A stretch of 64,000 nt of DNA from Proteus cibi. Lineage in GTDB: Bacteria; Pseudomonadota; Gammaproteobacteria; Enterobacterales; Enterobacteriaceae. Below are positions 27,924 to 36,779 of this stretch, one piece after another (the first letter of the stretch is position 1; the number at the start of each line of letters is the position of its first letter). Both the position numbers and the translations under genes were made by a program. Location of the stretch: the NCBI RefSeq assembly GCF_003144405.1, contig NZ_PENW01000008.1:185431-249430 (forward strand), given 5' to 3'. The notes under the pieces were generated by a model, which made no database searches, had not been told where the DNA came from, and was given only the letters and a program-made list of their open reading frames with translations.

Positions 27924-30833
27924 ATGACTAATAAAATAGAGATGGTTTCCAGTAAACTAATACCGATGGGTACTTTTAATGGAAAAAAAGGGAAAAATCG
28001 AGTAGAAGGAGTAGCTAATAGTAATAAAACATATCATAAAAATAATGATAAACAAAAGAAAGAAAAACAATTTAGCCTAAATAATGCTAATAACTATGTA
28101 TATTTAGGATCAACTAATACCCCTTTGCTTAATAATATGGGGATCACATTATCAGATGATGGTTCTTTGATCTTAATTAAAGGTAAAACACATGACTTAT
28201 TTACGGGGTTATATCAAAAACATATTAAAGGAGGATTTAAGTATAATCTTTTTAATATAGAATCTCAAAATAGTAATAATATGAAGTTTAAAGAGATTTA
28301 TGTTGATCATAAAGGTTTTTTGATTGGAAATAGATTTAATCCTATAGATAATAGTCGTGATCTCTACAAAATTAAATTTAATAGAGTAGAAGAAGAATAT
28401 AGTTTAAATGATACCTCATCAAAGACTTTCGATAGTAATTTTATTGTTGAATATGAAAAATACATAGTTGATGATAACCTAAAGCAAGATTTATCAAATA
28501 TTAATAATGTTGTGGAATTAAAAGAAAATAATATATTAAAAATTAATCGTGAAGGATTAGATTTAACCATTAAACTTAAAGATAATGCCCTTTATACACA
28601 AGGACTACCTAATAAAATTGCTACTAGTGATCAAGTTGATAGTTCGCAAATGAAAGAGCATGAGGTGGAAGTAGAAGAGCATAAAATAAAAATCCCCTTA
28701 AAAAATACAGATAAAATCTTAGCAATTAAACCAATATTAAATCAAGTTCAACTCGTAGTGGATAAAGGCAATAAAATAAAAATATATTATCTTGATCCTT
28801 TAAATATTTTTGCGATTAAAGATTATCAGTATGAAGTGACTCGTTTAAAGCAGGAACCTCCTTTATCTTTTTACTCAATGATAGGTGAGAATAATTATAA
28901 AAATTATCATTCAGGACAACCATTTTCTACTCAAACAGTCGGCAATTTTAGTAGCCGCAATATCCCGTTTTTCTCATCTTTTATTGATAATTCTAGATTA
29001 CATATCAATAAAGCTAAAGAGCAATATGCATTGAAAGAATATCGATCAATGTTGAAAAATATTGCTAAGGCTGTTGATCCTGGATTTAGAGGATTATTTT
29101 GTAATATAAAGCAGCTTATTAACTCTTCGACTACTGCATATAACAGTAAGCCGATGGCATTATATGGTATTAAAGAAAATATAGGGAAAAGCTATGATGT
29201 GTTAAACCGTATTGTTAAAGGTGTAAAAAATGGTGTAACACAAGGAGAGGTGATTTATTCATTGGTTAACGATTTAAAAGATAAAGAGAATATTACCATT
29301 AATCACCATAGTGATGTTCGAGCTTTCTTTGGTATTAATGCTTTTCAACTCCCCAATAATATAGGGGTTAATGCCTTTTTATTAGCTTCTTACGTAAAAT
29401 CGCACTCTATTACATTATCAAAAAGTGAAGATAATCAGATCACTTTTTCTTTTATTAATAATAATAAAAATCTTTTTGTTGCTGGTCTATCAGCAGGTAT
29501 TGGTGGATATGAAAAAAGATGGGGTTTAGAATGTGTTGACTATGGCTTTGTAACTCCTGTCATGGCAAGTGCTTTATTAAGTGCTTCTTACACTAAAAAA
29601 TCTAATTTCTCATTTAGCCTTGATATTAATGATATCCCCAAATTTATTAATCAAGGATTAAGTCAAAATGAAAATGAATTAATCAATAAATCTACTCTTG
29701 AAATTGATCAAGACATGAGTATTTCGTTGGGCGCAGAATTAAGAAGTGAAGCGAGTTTTGATGTTGATGTTATGGTTAATCCCAATATGGAACTAACTGT
29801 ACCCAGAAATGCTATTGGCATAAACTTTATTTTCAATTTATTAAAACTAGATTTAAATATTAATAAATTTATCGATCATGGTAAAACAGATGTTACAAAA
29901 AAATCCAAAAAGCTTGATCTTAATTTATTAGAGCTTGGTATTGATGTATATCGTGATTTAAAATTTACGCCTTCTACAACGAATTCTGATAATGTTATTC
30001 AGTGGTATCCATTAACGTCTGTAAAAGATTTCGAATTAATGGTAAAAAAAAGAATAAATAGCTTATTAAGTTTTACACTCTTTAAAAGTGAAAATTTAAT
30101 AAGAGTGGAAAATTTGGAGCAAGATAAGAAAAATATAAAGGGAATTTATAAAAGAGTATTAAAGCTAAATACGTTATTAGAAAGTTTTCCTGAAAAGTAT
30201 CATCTTTCTAATAAGATTGATAAATTAGATAGTATCTATTTGAATCTATCATCAGATAAAAAACCAATTAATAAACTAAGAGAGGATAGTAATAAAAATC
30301 TTACTACTGTTCTACCTCAACGTAAAGAAGATATTTTTCAGACTCAAATAACAAAGGAAAATAGACAACATAACATTAATCATTTTTTATCCTCATTAAA
30401 AGAGAGAAAAGAAATATTGTCTTCTCAGGAAAAAGACAATATGAATGAAAAGTTTAAGCCTTATTTTATAGCAAATTATCAGTTAAGTAGAGAAGGGAGC
30501 TTACTTCGTTCTGATTTACAAAATGAAATAAATCATATTGTTGAAGAGAGTAGAAATTCTGAACAGGTAGATTTAAATAAAATAAAAGAAAAACTGAATG
30601 ATTTATATACTCGATATAAACAGCAATTTGCCCATGTTAAATATCAAATTGCCTCTACAGATATTATGTCTGTTAGTGAACTTTCGTATAAAAAGAAGAC
30701 ATTACCTACAGGGTTTGTGCGATTAGGAAATAAAAAAGCGATTATACATACTCAAGTGAAAGGGAATATTAATTATATTTATAATGAAAGTGAAGATCGA
30801 GTGGATAAAATATCTACAAATTATTATTACTAG
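27924..30833 (+). CDS. Large AT-rich accessory protein, candidate secreted effector (possibly AvrE/DspE-like)
   Basis: A 969-residue protein with no signal peptide or membrane helix. The N-terminus is polar and Lys/Asn/Ser-rich. Residues about 70-320 read as short beta strands with repeated GSLILIKGK- and KGFLIGNRF-like turns, suggesting a propeller. Residues 360-450 are helical. About 455-620 are long alternating strands (VRAFFGINAFQL at 463, AGLSAGIGGYE near 520) like a beta-barrel. The C-terminus is helical and charged. Propeller-helix-barrel order recalls AvrE/DspE/WtsE effectors of plant pathogens, but those are about twice as long, and I cannot confirm homology. GAGG lies 9 bp before the ATG. 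The gene is isolated, much more AT-rich than ghrA and ycdY, and strongly resembles the SopA-like gene in composition. The effector role is inference. Confidence 0.5.
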   Translation: MTNKIEMVSSKLIPMGTFNGKKGKNRVEGVANSNKTYHKNNDKQKKEKQFSLNNANNYVYLGSTNTPLLNNMGITLSDDGSLILIKGKTHDLFTGLYQKHIKGGFKYNLFNIESQNSNNMKFKEIYVDHKGFLIGNRFNPIDNSRDLYKIKFNRVEEEYSLNDTSSKTFDSNFIVEYEKYIVDDNLKQDLSNINNVVELKENNILKINREGLDLTIKLKDNALYTQGLPNKIATSDQVDSSQMKEHEVEVEEHKIKIPLKNTDKILAIKPILNQVQLVVDKGNKIKIYYLDPLNIFAIKDYQYEVTRLKQEPPLSFYSMIGENNYKNYHSGQPFSTQTVGNFSSRNIPFFSSFIDNSRLHINKAKEQYALKEYRSMLKNIAKAVDPGFRGLFCNIKQLINSSTTAYNSKPMALYGIKENIGKSYDVLNRIVKGVKNGVTQGEVIYSLVNDLKDKENITINHHSDVRAFFGINAFQLPNNIGVNAFLLASYVKSHSITLSKSEDNQITFSFINNNKNLFVAGLSAGIGGYEKRWGLECVDYGFVTPVMASALLSASYTKKSNFSFSLDINDIPKFINQGLSQNENELINKSTLEIDQDMSISLGAELRSEASFDVDVMVNPNMELTVPRNAIGINFIFNLLKLDLNINKFIDHGKTDVTKKSKKLDLNLLELGIDVYRDLKFTPSTTNSDNVIQWYPLTSVKDFELMVKKRINSLLSFTLFKSENLIRVENLEQDKKNIKGIYKRVLKLNTLLESFPEKYHLSNKIDKLDSIYLNLSSDKKPINKLREDSNKNLTTVLPQRKEDIFQTQITKENRQHNINHFLSSLKERKEILSSQEKDNMNEKFKPYFIANYQLSREGSLLRSDLQNEINHIVEESRNSEQVDLNKIKEKLNDLYTRYKQQFAHVKYQIASTDIMSVSELSYKKKTLPTGFVRLGNKKAIIHTQVKGNINYIYNESEDRVDKISTNYYY

Positions 30834-30877
30834 ATAAATCATTCATCTTATTTATTATTAATATGATGTTATTTATC

Positions 30878-30905
30878 AAATCCGCCTTGGGAAAATGCGG
30901 TTTTT
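30878..30905 (+). terminator. Terminator-like hairpin after the 969-codon gene
   Basis: CCGC pairs with GCGG flanked by AAAT and a T-run, 45 bp after the stop codon. The stem is short. Confidence 0.5.
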
Positions 30906-31071
30906 AAAAAGATAACTTAGTGTTAAGTTTTGTTTGGTCTGCTATTTTTAATTATTATAAAATTTATCTCTGATTAACTGACGTTATCAAAAAGATAAAT
31001 TTATTAAATTGTAATTAGGCTTAACTTGGTGATATAAAGTAGTTTCCCATGTTTATCAGACAGTATACCTA

Positions 31072-31680
31072 ATGAATATAGCAGAACTTCTTGAGCAAAT
31101 AGCAGAGAAAGGATGGTGTGTATGGGATGATTTCCTCACACCAGAGGCTGTTCAACAATTACGTGCTTGTTTTAATGGCGATGCACAGCAAGCGCGTATT
31201 GGTCGTCATGAGAATCGACTTGCAGAAACAACAATTCGAAGTGATAAAATACGTTGGTTAGAACCTGAAATGGGGGTACCCGTTCAGCATTATTTAATGC
31301 AAATGGAATCTATTCAGCGTGCTGTTAACCGAGAATTTTATTTAGGTCTTTTTGAATACGAAGCACATTTTGCCTGTTATGAGAAAGGTGCTTTTTATAA
31401 AAAACATCTTGATGCATTTAAAGAAAATGTGACTCGACGATTAACGACAGTGTTGTATCTTAATGAAGATTGGAAAAAAGAAGATGGTGGTGAGTTAATT
31501 ATTTATGATTTAGACGATAATCAACTTGCAACAGTCGCGCCTAAAGGTGGACGTTTGGTCGTTTTCCTATCGGAGCAATTCCCTCATGAAGTACTTCCTA
31601 CTTATAAAGAGAGAATAAGTATTGCTGGGTGGTTTCGTGTGAATGGTGTAAGAGATAATTTTCTTGATATAGCCAGTTAA
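31072..31680 (+). CDS. 2-oxoglutarate/Fe(II)-dependent oxygenase (prolyl-4-hydroxylase-like)
   Basis: A 202-residue protein with a complete double-stranded-beta-helix iron triad: His112-x-Asp114 in YKKHLDAF and His172 in QFPHEVLP, plus the 2-oxoglutarate-binding arginine (Arg181) in YKERISIAGWF. LTTVLYLNEDWKKEDGGELIIY is typical of the P4H/SM-20 branch. Such enzymes hydroxylate protein or small-molecule substrates; the target here is unknown. It stands alone between the large accessory gene and ycdY, at a position where E. coli has ycdX. Its composition is close to that of the core genes. Confidence 0.88.
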   Translation: MNIAELLEQIAEKGWCVWDDFLTPEAVQQLRACFNGDAQQARIGRHENRLAETTIRSDKIRWLEPEMGVPVQHYLMQMESIQRAVNREFYLGLFEYEAHFACYEKGAFYKKHLDAFKENVTRRLTTVLYLNEDWKKEDGGELIIYDLDDNQLATVAPKGGRLVVFLSEQFPHEVLPTYKERISIAGWFRVNGVRDNFLDIAS

Positions 31681-31936
31681 TAAATGCAATAAAATGCTGT
31701 TGTCATAAAGTTGTTTTAATACTTTATTATAAAACGGCTTTAGAAGATAAATAGCATGGGATTAGGCGCGTTTCTTATATTAAGCATAAGACTTAATAAT
31801 AAGAGCGCGCTTTTTCTGTTTTAAGTGGTTAAAGATAGTAAGCTTAATATTAACAATAAAAGAGAAATGACGAAAAAAGTTGATTTTCTTACCATTAAAA
31901 GCACAATAATGCGAAACTTTTTAGGATAAAAATACA

Positions 31937-32509
31937 ATGAATGAATTTTCAATAGTTTGCCGACTTCTAGGCACATTATTCCAGCGTGCGCCCCAAGATC
32001 CTATTTTATCACCCATTATTAAAATGATTGGTGAAGGGAAACTGAGTCAGTTATGGCCATTAGAGCAAGATGAGCTATTTAATACATTAAAAAACAGCGT
32101 AAAAGATTTAGCTATTGTTGAAGCCGATTATCAGTCTCTGTTTGGTGGTAAATCGCCATCTGTGTCTGTTTATGCCCATGATTATGAAGAGATCAAAGAA
32201 GATGATATTCGTCAGTTTTTAGTCACAAGGGGGATGCCTGTTACTGATAATGCAACAGATAGTTTTGGTGCTTTGTTACTTGCAGCTTCATGGCTTGAAG
32301 ATAACTCTGCGGAAGATGAAGTATTAGCGCAAATACAATTATTTGATGAATATCTACTGCCTTGGGCTGGAACATTTTTAGGTAAGGTTGAAGCTCATGC
32401 AACAAGTGGCTTCTATCGTACATTAGCCGGTATTGCGCGTGGTGCATTATCAGCATTACGTGAAGAACTCTCGGATGATGAAGAGAGTGATGAGGCAGAA
32501 ACAGAGTAA
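31937..32509 (+). CDS. ycdY: TorD/DmsD-family chaperone YcdY
   Basis: A 190-residue all-helical protein: FSIVCRLLGTLFQRAP at the N-terminus, VEADYQSLFGGKSPSVSVYAHDYEE (the conserved Y-x-x-L-F-x-G region) and FDEYLLPWAGTFLGKVEAHATSGFYRTLAGI. E. coli YcdY is a TorD-family chaperone that promotes zinc loading of the YcdX phosphatase. The neighbouring ghrA, yceB, mdtH and rimJ support this identity, although ycdX itself is absent from the window, so the client here may differ. The tail is acidic. Confidence 0.85.
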   Translation: MNEFSIVCRLLGTLFQRAPQDPILSPIIKMIGEGKLSQLWPLEQDELFNTLKNSVKDLAIVEADYQSLFGGKSPSVSVYAHDYEEIKEDDIRQFLVTRGMPVTDNATDSFGALLLAASWLEDNSAEDEVLAQIQLFDEYLLPWAGTFLGKVEAHATSGFYRTLAGIARGALSALREELSDDEESDEAETE

Positions 32510-32550
32510 TATCAATATTTCTTTGTAAAAGAATTTAATTATTCATAAAA

Positions 32551-32580
32551 AAGGCAAACCATTAGGTTTGCCTTTCTCAT
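32551..32580 (+). terminator. Terminator between ycdY and yceB
   Basis: AAGGCAAACC pairs perfectly with GGTTTGCCTT, loop ATTA, with A/T-rich flanks. It can serve both convergent genes. Confidence 0.8.
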
Positions 32581-32618
32581 TAATGACGATAAATATTTTT
32601 AATCAACTCGCGTAACTA

Positions 32619-33179
32619 TTAGAGTTGTATTACAAATTTACCCGGTTTAACTTCAATTCCTTTAGCGAGTTTAAACGCGGCAGCTTCGGCACTGTTTTTT
32701 TCTGGATTAAGAACATAAACAGGATGATTATCGAAGTAAGTCATGATTGTTGTGTCTAAATAGGGTTTTAGTGCCACAACCACAGCATCCATTTTTTCTG
32801 GAGAGACTTTGTAGTTATCAATCACCATTGATTTTATGTATATCGCTCCTTTATCAGCTTGATAAGAAGGTTGGCCTGATAAGGTAAGCTCAACTTTAGC
32901 GCTTGTTTTGCCAAAGAATGAATTAATTGTTAGGTCGGTTGTACCAGAAAGACTAATTTTACCCGGCTCAGTACGACCAATTTGAATAGAAAGATTACTC
33001 AATTTGATATCAGCGGATACAACTTCATCTTCACCAATATGTTTCTGGAGGTTTATTTTTTGACTGATATAGTCATTAATAAGGTTTTCACTCACATCAA
33101 ATTGTTTGAGCTGATCACATCCTGTGACTAAGCTTGTTAATACAAATATAGCGGCTAGAAAAATTGCTTTCATAAACAC
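32619..33179 (-). CDS. yceB: DUF1439 lipoprotein YceB
   Basis: A 186-residue lipoprotein, the same length as E. coli YceB. The signal peptide ends in a lipobox (LVTGC, Cys about residue 21), followed by a tubular lipid-binding-like body (ENLINDYISQKINLQKHIG, LSNLSIQIGRTEPGKISLSGTTDL). The family resembles lipid- or hydrophobic-ligand-binding modules. It lies downstream of mdtH on the same strand (36 bp), as in E. coli without grxB. The function is unknown. Confidence 0.88.
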   Translation of the reverse strand: MFMKAIFLAAIFVLTSLVTGCDQLKQFDVSENLINDYISQKINLQKHIGEDEVVSADIKLSNLSIQIGRTEPGKISLSGTTDLTINSFFGKTSAKVELTLSGQPSYQADKGAIYIKSMVIDNYKVSPEKMDAVVVALKPYLDTTIMTYFDNHPVYVLNPEKNSAEAAAFKLAKGIEVKPGKFVIQL

Positions 33180-33215
33180 TCCTTGACCATTGATAACTAA
33201 GAGTTTACCTGATCT

Positions 33216-34418
33216 TTAGGGAGTAAGCATGGCTGTTTCTATTTTTTTACGATTAAATTGGCGATGTAATGCATAAAGTGTTATTAAACCTACGGTTCCT
33301 AGTAAGAACCAAGGCAATTCAGGCATATTAAATTGATTGCCTAAATCATACATCCATCCACCACCTGTATATCCAATAGCACCACCAAACGCTAAGCCTA
33401 ATCGGCTAAAGCCCATATAACTACCACGAGCTCGAGGATCGGCAAGTGATGCACTTAATGTTTCACGTGCAGGTTCTGCTGTAATAGTACCAAGATAAAA
33501 TAGGCCAATAATTAAGAAGATGCTTTGTAATGAATGGATCATACCAACAGGGAACATGCTGATACTCATCAAAAATAAACCGGCCATTAAACGTTGTTCT
33601 AATTTGAAACGTTTCTCACTCCAGCGAGCAATCGGATAAAGCAATGTTAAAGAAAGTAGGGCTTCAATGGCATACATCCATTTTACGGCAGTTGGCGTAC
33701 CGGCAATATCATTGACGATAATAGGAAACATCAACATGACTTGAACGGATAATACAAAATAACCGGTTAGTGTTAAGACATAACTGACAAAACGTTTATC
33801 AAGAAATACGCGTTTTAACCCTTCTTTAATAGGGGTTCGAGTTGTGGATATGCGGTAAGCGGGTAATAACAAAGCATTAAATAGGGCTGCAATAACAAAA
33901 ACACCCGCACCGACCCAGCACACTAAATGGAAGTCATACTGTAATAACCAGCTACCGATGAGTGCACCAATAACGGCACCGGCGCTATCTTGCATTAATA
34001 ATAAAGAGTAAAAACGGCCGCGTTCATAAGGACGGGTTAATTTGATCACTAGCGCTGTGCGAGGTGGATCAAATAAAGTTCCCCCTAATGCAGATAAAAT
34101 GCAAGATAACCAAAGTATCCAAGGTTGATCTGCCATTGCCATTAAAGCAAAACCTGAAGCGCGTAATAACATGCCTGTTATTATCATTGGTTTTGCACCA
34201 AAACGGTCAGCAATAGCACCACCAAAAATGCCGAGACCTTGTTGTACTAATTGTCTAAGACCTAATGCAAAGCCGACAATAACACCCGCCCAACCTAATT
34301 GTTCGACGAAACGAATAGAAATGAGTGGAAAAACGACGAAAAAACCTAGGACAACTAACATATTGTCAATTAGGAGGAAGTATTTACCCAAAGTACGGGC
34401 TTGTGTTACCAGCGCCAT
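33216..34418 (-). CDS. mdtH: Multidrug efflux MFS transporter MdtH
   Basis: A 400-residue major facilitator with 12 hydrophobic segments. It starts [44 protein letters not shown], very close to E. coli MdtH (YceL), and has the motif A region [14 protein letters not shown]. Overexpression of E. coli MdtH gives fluoroquinolone resistance. It is divergent from rimJ, a conserved arrangement. Confidence 0.95.
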   Translation of the reverse strand: MALVTQARTLGKYFLLIDNMLVVLGFFVVFPLISIRFVEQLGWAGVIVGFALGLRQLVQQGLGIFGGAIADRFGAKPMIITGMLLRASGFALMAMADQPWILWLSCILSALGGTLFDPPRTALVIKLTRPYERGRFYSLLLMQDSAGAVIGALIGSWLLQYDFHLVCWVGAGVFVIAALFNALLLPAYRISTTRTPIKEGLKRVFLDKRFVSYVLTLTGYFVLSVQVMLMFPIIVNDIAGTPTAVKWMYAIEALLSLTLLYPIARWSEKRFKLEQRLMAGLFLMSISMFPVGMIHSLQSIFLIIGLFYLGTITAEPARETLSASLADPRARGSYMGFSRLGLAFGGAIGYTGGGWMYDLGNQFNMPELPWFLLGTVGLITLYALHRQFNRKKIETAMLTP

Positions 34419-34615
34419 TACTCACCATCAATAAGCAAATAATTTAAATAAAATAAGAGGGGAATGAAATAATTTATTTCTTCGACTATTCTGTCTTCAA
34501 ATGTGCATAATTCCTAGTAAATTAAAGATGATATTTTTTTATTAATGTTAGTGGCAGAATAAGAAGAGTTGCTTCAGAATTAGGCTTATTTATATCAAAG
34601 GATAATGAGATCGTA

Positions 34616-35197
34616 ATGTTTGGTTATCGTGGCGGAATTCCTAAAATTCGTTTTGAAACACAAAGAATGATAATTCGTTTAGCATACGAGAGAGATGCTG
34701 AAAGATTGGCCGATTATTATACCTTAAATCGTCGTTTTTTAATTCCATGGGAACCCGTAAGAGATAAAACACATTATTTACCCTCTGGTTGGGAACACCG
34801 TTTGCAATATATGAACGAACTGCACAGACAAGAAAGTGCTTTTCATTTTCTACTATTGACACAAAAGGAAGATGAAATCATTGGTGTGGCGAATTACAGC
34901 AATGTTATGCGTGGGGCTTTTAATGCCTGTTTCTTGGGGTATTCAGTCGGCGAAAAGTGGCAAGGTCAGGGCTATATGTCGGAAGCTTTAACGGAAACGC
35001 TTCGCTATATGCAACGACAGCAAGGAATGCATCGTATTATGGCGAATTATATGCCTCATAATTTACGCAGTGGAAACCTATTAGCGAAACATGGTTTTGA
35101 ACGTGAAGGCTATGCCAAAAACTATCTACAAATTAATCAAGAGTGGCGAGATCACGTACTGACCGCATTAACAACGCGAACTTATTTTAAACGTTAA
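34616..35197 (+). CDS. rimJ: Ribosomal protein S5 alanine N-acetyltransferase RimJ
   Basis: A 193-residue GNAT enzyme. The N-terminus [18 protein letters not shown], the block [29 protein letters not shown] (acetyl-CoA site) and [18 protein letters not shown] match E. coli RimJ across the whole length. It acetylates the N-terminal alanine of ribosomal protein S5. It is divergent from mdtH and convergent with a GNAT gene. Confidence 0.96.
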   Translation: MFGYRGGIPKIRFETQRMIIRLAYERDAERLADYYTLNRRFLIPWEPVRDKTHYLPSGWEHRLQYMNELHRQESAFHFLLLTQKEDEIIGVANYSNVMRGAFNACFLGYSVGEKWQGQGYMSEALTETLRYMQRQQGMHRIMANYMPHNLRSGNLLAKHGFEREGYAKNYLQINQEWRDHVLTALTTRTYFKR

Positions 35198-35215
35198 TAG
35201 TGGCTTTTCATGGAA

Positions 35216-35260
35216 GAAAAGCACGGTTTATATTTAAAATACCTTTATATCGGTGCTTTT
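35216..35260. terminator. Hairpin between convergent rimJ and the GNAT gene
   Basis: AAAAGCAC and GTGCTTTT form the arms of a stem with A/T flanks, suitable for termination in either direction. Confidence 0.5.
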
Positions 35261-35288
35261 AGTCACTATTTAACGATGATAAAGAGAT

Positions 35289-35954
35289 TCAATTGGCGAT
35301 TAAGTCGGTTTTTTTCAACATATAGTACCAATGTTGAATATGAAAAATAGACTGTGTTAAACATGATGATTCTTCTTTATCAATATAAAACCCATTCTTT
35401 TGATACAAATAAAGCGCACCTTCATGATGAGTATCGACATACAGTGATAAATACGCTTTTTTTAGAACATCTTTACTATATTGGGTTATCCATTCAAGTA
35501 TCGCGTAAGCGACACCATATCCTTGATATGATGATAAAACGGCAATATGTGCTAAATAAGCCTCATTTTCATTTGGTACATAATCAAATAAAGAAAAGAA
35601 AATCTTTTGCTTAATATAATGAAGGATACCGAAACGCCAATAATCTAAGACCGGTGTTTTAATAAAGGGATTTGAAATAAAGTCGTTTTCTTTTATCACT
35701 AAACAAAATGTTGCAATTATCTTTCCATTATCAGTGACAACAAATTGTTGGCTATTTTTTTTACATGCTAAAGAATTCCAAACAGCCTCTAATTGCCGAC
35801 GTTGGTTAGGATGAGTGCTATCAATATTAAAAGCGTTCAATTTAAAGCGAAATGCTTGTGCAAATAATTGAGTAATTTCAGGAATATCTGCGGGTTCTGC
35901 AACACGAAGCTGATAGTGTTCATTAAGTAATTGCATGATATTGTTACTCTGCAA
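35289..35954 (-). CDS. GNAT-family N-acetyltransferase
   Basis: A 221-residue protein with GNAT motif A (IAVLSSYQGYGVAYAILEWI, about 150-168, with Q/RxxGxG/A acetyl-CoA loop) and motif B (SLYVDTHHEGALYLYQKNGFYIDKEE). The N-terminus LRVAEPADIPEITQLFAQAF is also typical. The acceptor is unknown. It is transcribed divergently from a TetR regulator across 86 bp containing two operator-like palindromes, so it is the likely target of that regulator. It interrupts the conserved rimJ-murJ neighbourhood and is probably an acquired pair. Confidence 0.85.
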   Translation of the reverse strand: MQSNNIMQLLNEHYQLRVAEPADIPEITQLFAQAFRFKLNAFNIDSTHPNQRRQLEAVWNSLACKKNSQQFVVTDNGKIIATFCLVIKENDFISNPFIKTPVLDYWRFGILHYIKQKIFFSLFDYVPNENEAYLAHIAVLSSYQGYGVAYAILEWITQYSKDVLKKAYLSLYVDTHHEGALYLYQKNGFYIDKEESSCLTQSIFHIQHWYYMLKKTDLIAN

Positions 35955-35971
35955 TAATAGGGTTAATTGTT

Positions 35972-35987
35972 TAGACTGTTTGGTCTA
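35972..35987. promoter_or_regulatory. TetR operator palindrome 1
   Basis: TAGACTGTTTGGTCTA, arms TAGAC and GTCTA with near symmetry, in the GNAT/TetR divergent gap. Confidence 0.6.
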
Positions 35988-35995
35988 GTTATTTA

Positions 35996-36011
35996 TAGAC
36001 TAATCAGTCTA
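35996..36011. promoter_or_regulatory. TetR operator palindrome 2
   Basis: TAGACTAATCAGTCTA, a better-symmetric copy of the first palindrome (TAGACT/AGTCTA), starting 24 bp later. Two sites side by side in this gap strongly suggest binding of the adjacent TetR protein, controlling both genes. Confidence 0.65.
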
Positions 36012-36040
36012 ATTTATTTTGTCCAGAGATTTTTAATGTT

Positions 36041-36637
36041 ATGAACAAGACTGTTACTGAAAAACAAAAAGCGAAAAAGAAGCATATTATTGATGCTGCA
36101 ATACGTTGCTTTGCTGTAAAAGGTTTTCACTCCACATCAACAGCAGAAATCTGTCATGAAGCGGGTATGAGTCCTGGGAATGTATTTCATTATTTTCCGA
36201 ATAAGAATTCGATTATTGAGGCGATTGCATTAGAGGATACGCAACTGTTTGATGAGATCTTTTGTCGCTATGAAGGCGAAGAGGAGTGCGTTCAAGCAAT
36301 CATCAATTCAATGAAGGGAATTATAGCGCTCTATAATCATCCCGAATATGCGCGTATTAGTATTGAGATTTTTGCTGAAGCATCGCGTAATGCGAGCATT
36401 CACCAAATTTTTATTGAAAATGAAAGAAACAACAAGCAACGTTTGATTGCGATGTTAAAAAACGGTATTAAAAAAGGGCAGATAGACCCAACACTTGAGC
36501 CAGAGAAAATCGCAACATGGTTGCTAGTCATCGCTGATGGTTCTATGGGAAGAAATATCATCGATCCTGAATTTAATGGCGATGAGGATTTCGTTATGTT
36601 AGACGTCATGTTGAGAAAAATGCTCACAAAGCCGTAA
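36041..36637 (+). CDS. TetR/AcrR-family transcriptional regulator
   Basis: A 198-residue protein with an N-terminal TetR helix-turn-helix (about 12-58): KKHIIDAAIRCFAVKGFHSTSTAEICHEAGMSPGNVFHYFPNKNSIIEAI. The C-terminal domain is all-helical and ligand-binding in this family; the ligand is unknown. It is divergent from the GNAT gene with two TAGACNNNTNNGTCTA-type palindromes between them, implying autoregulation and regulation of the acetyltransferase. No drug efflux gene is attached. Confidence 0.9.
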   Translation: MNKTVTEKQKAKKKHIIDAAIRCFAVKGFHSTSTAEICHEAGMSPGNVFHYFPNKNSIIEAIALEDTQLFDEIFCRYEGEEECVQAIINSMKGIIALYNHPEYARISIEIFAEASRNASIHQIFIENERNNKQRLIAMLKNGIKKGQIDPTLEPEKIATWLLVIADGSMGRNIIDPEFNGDEDFVMLDVMLRKMLTKP

Positions 36638-36779
36638 ATAGCTATTTTTAATCATTTCGGTTAGTTGAAGATAGGCAGAGTCAGCCTATTCTTAGCGAAT
36701 TGAAGATTGATTTTTCGATGTTAGAGACGGAGTATAGTCCCTTTCTTTTTATTCCATTCAACAAAAATTAGAATGACTT

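Noticed and set aside
27924..30833. WxxxE motif typical of some GEF-mimic and AvrE-type effectors
   Set aside because: The only similar string, RWGLEC, has the wrong spacing; the motif was not used as evidence.
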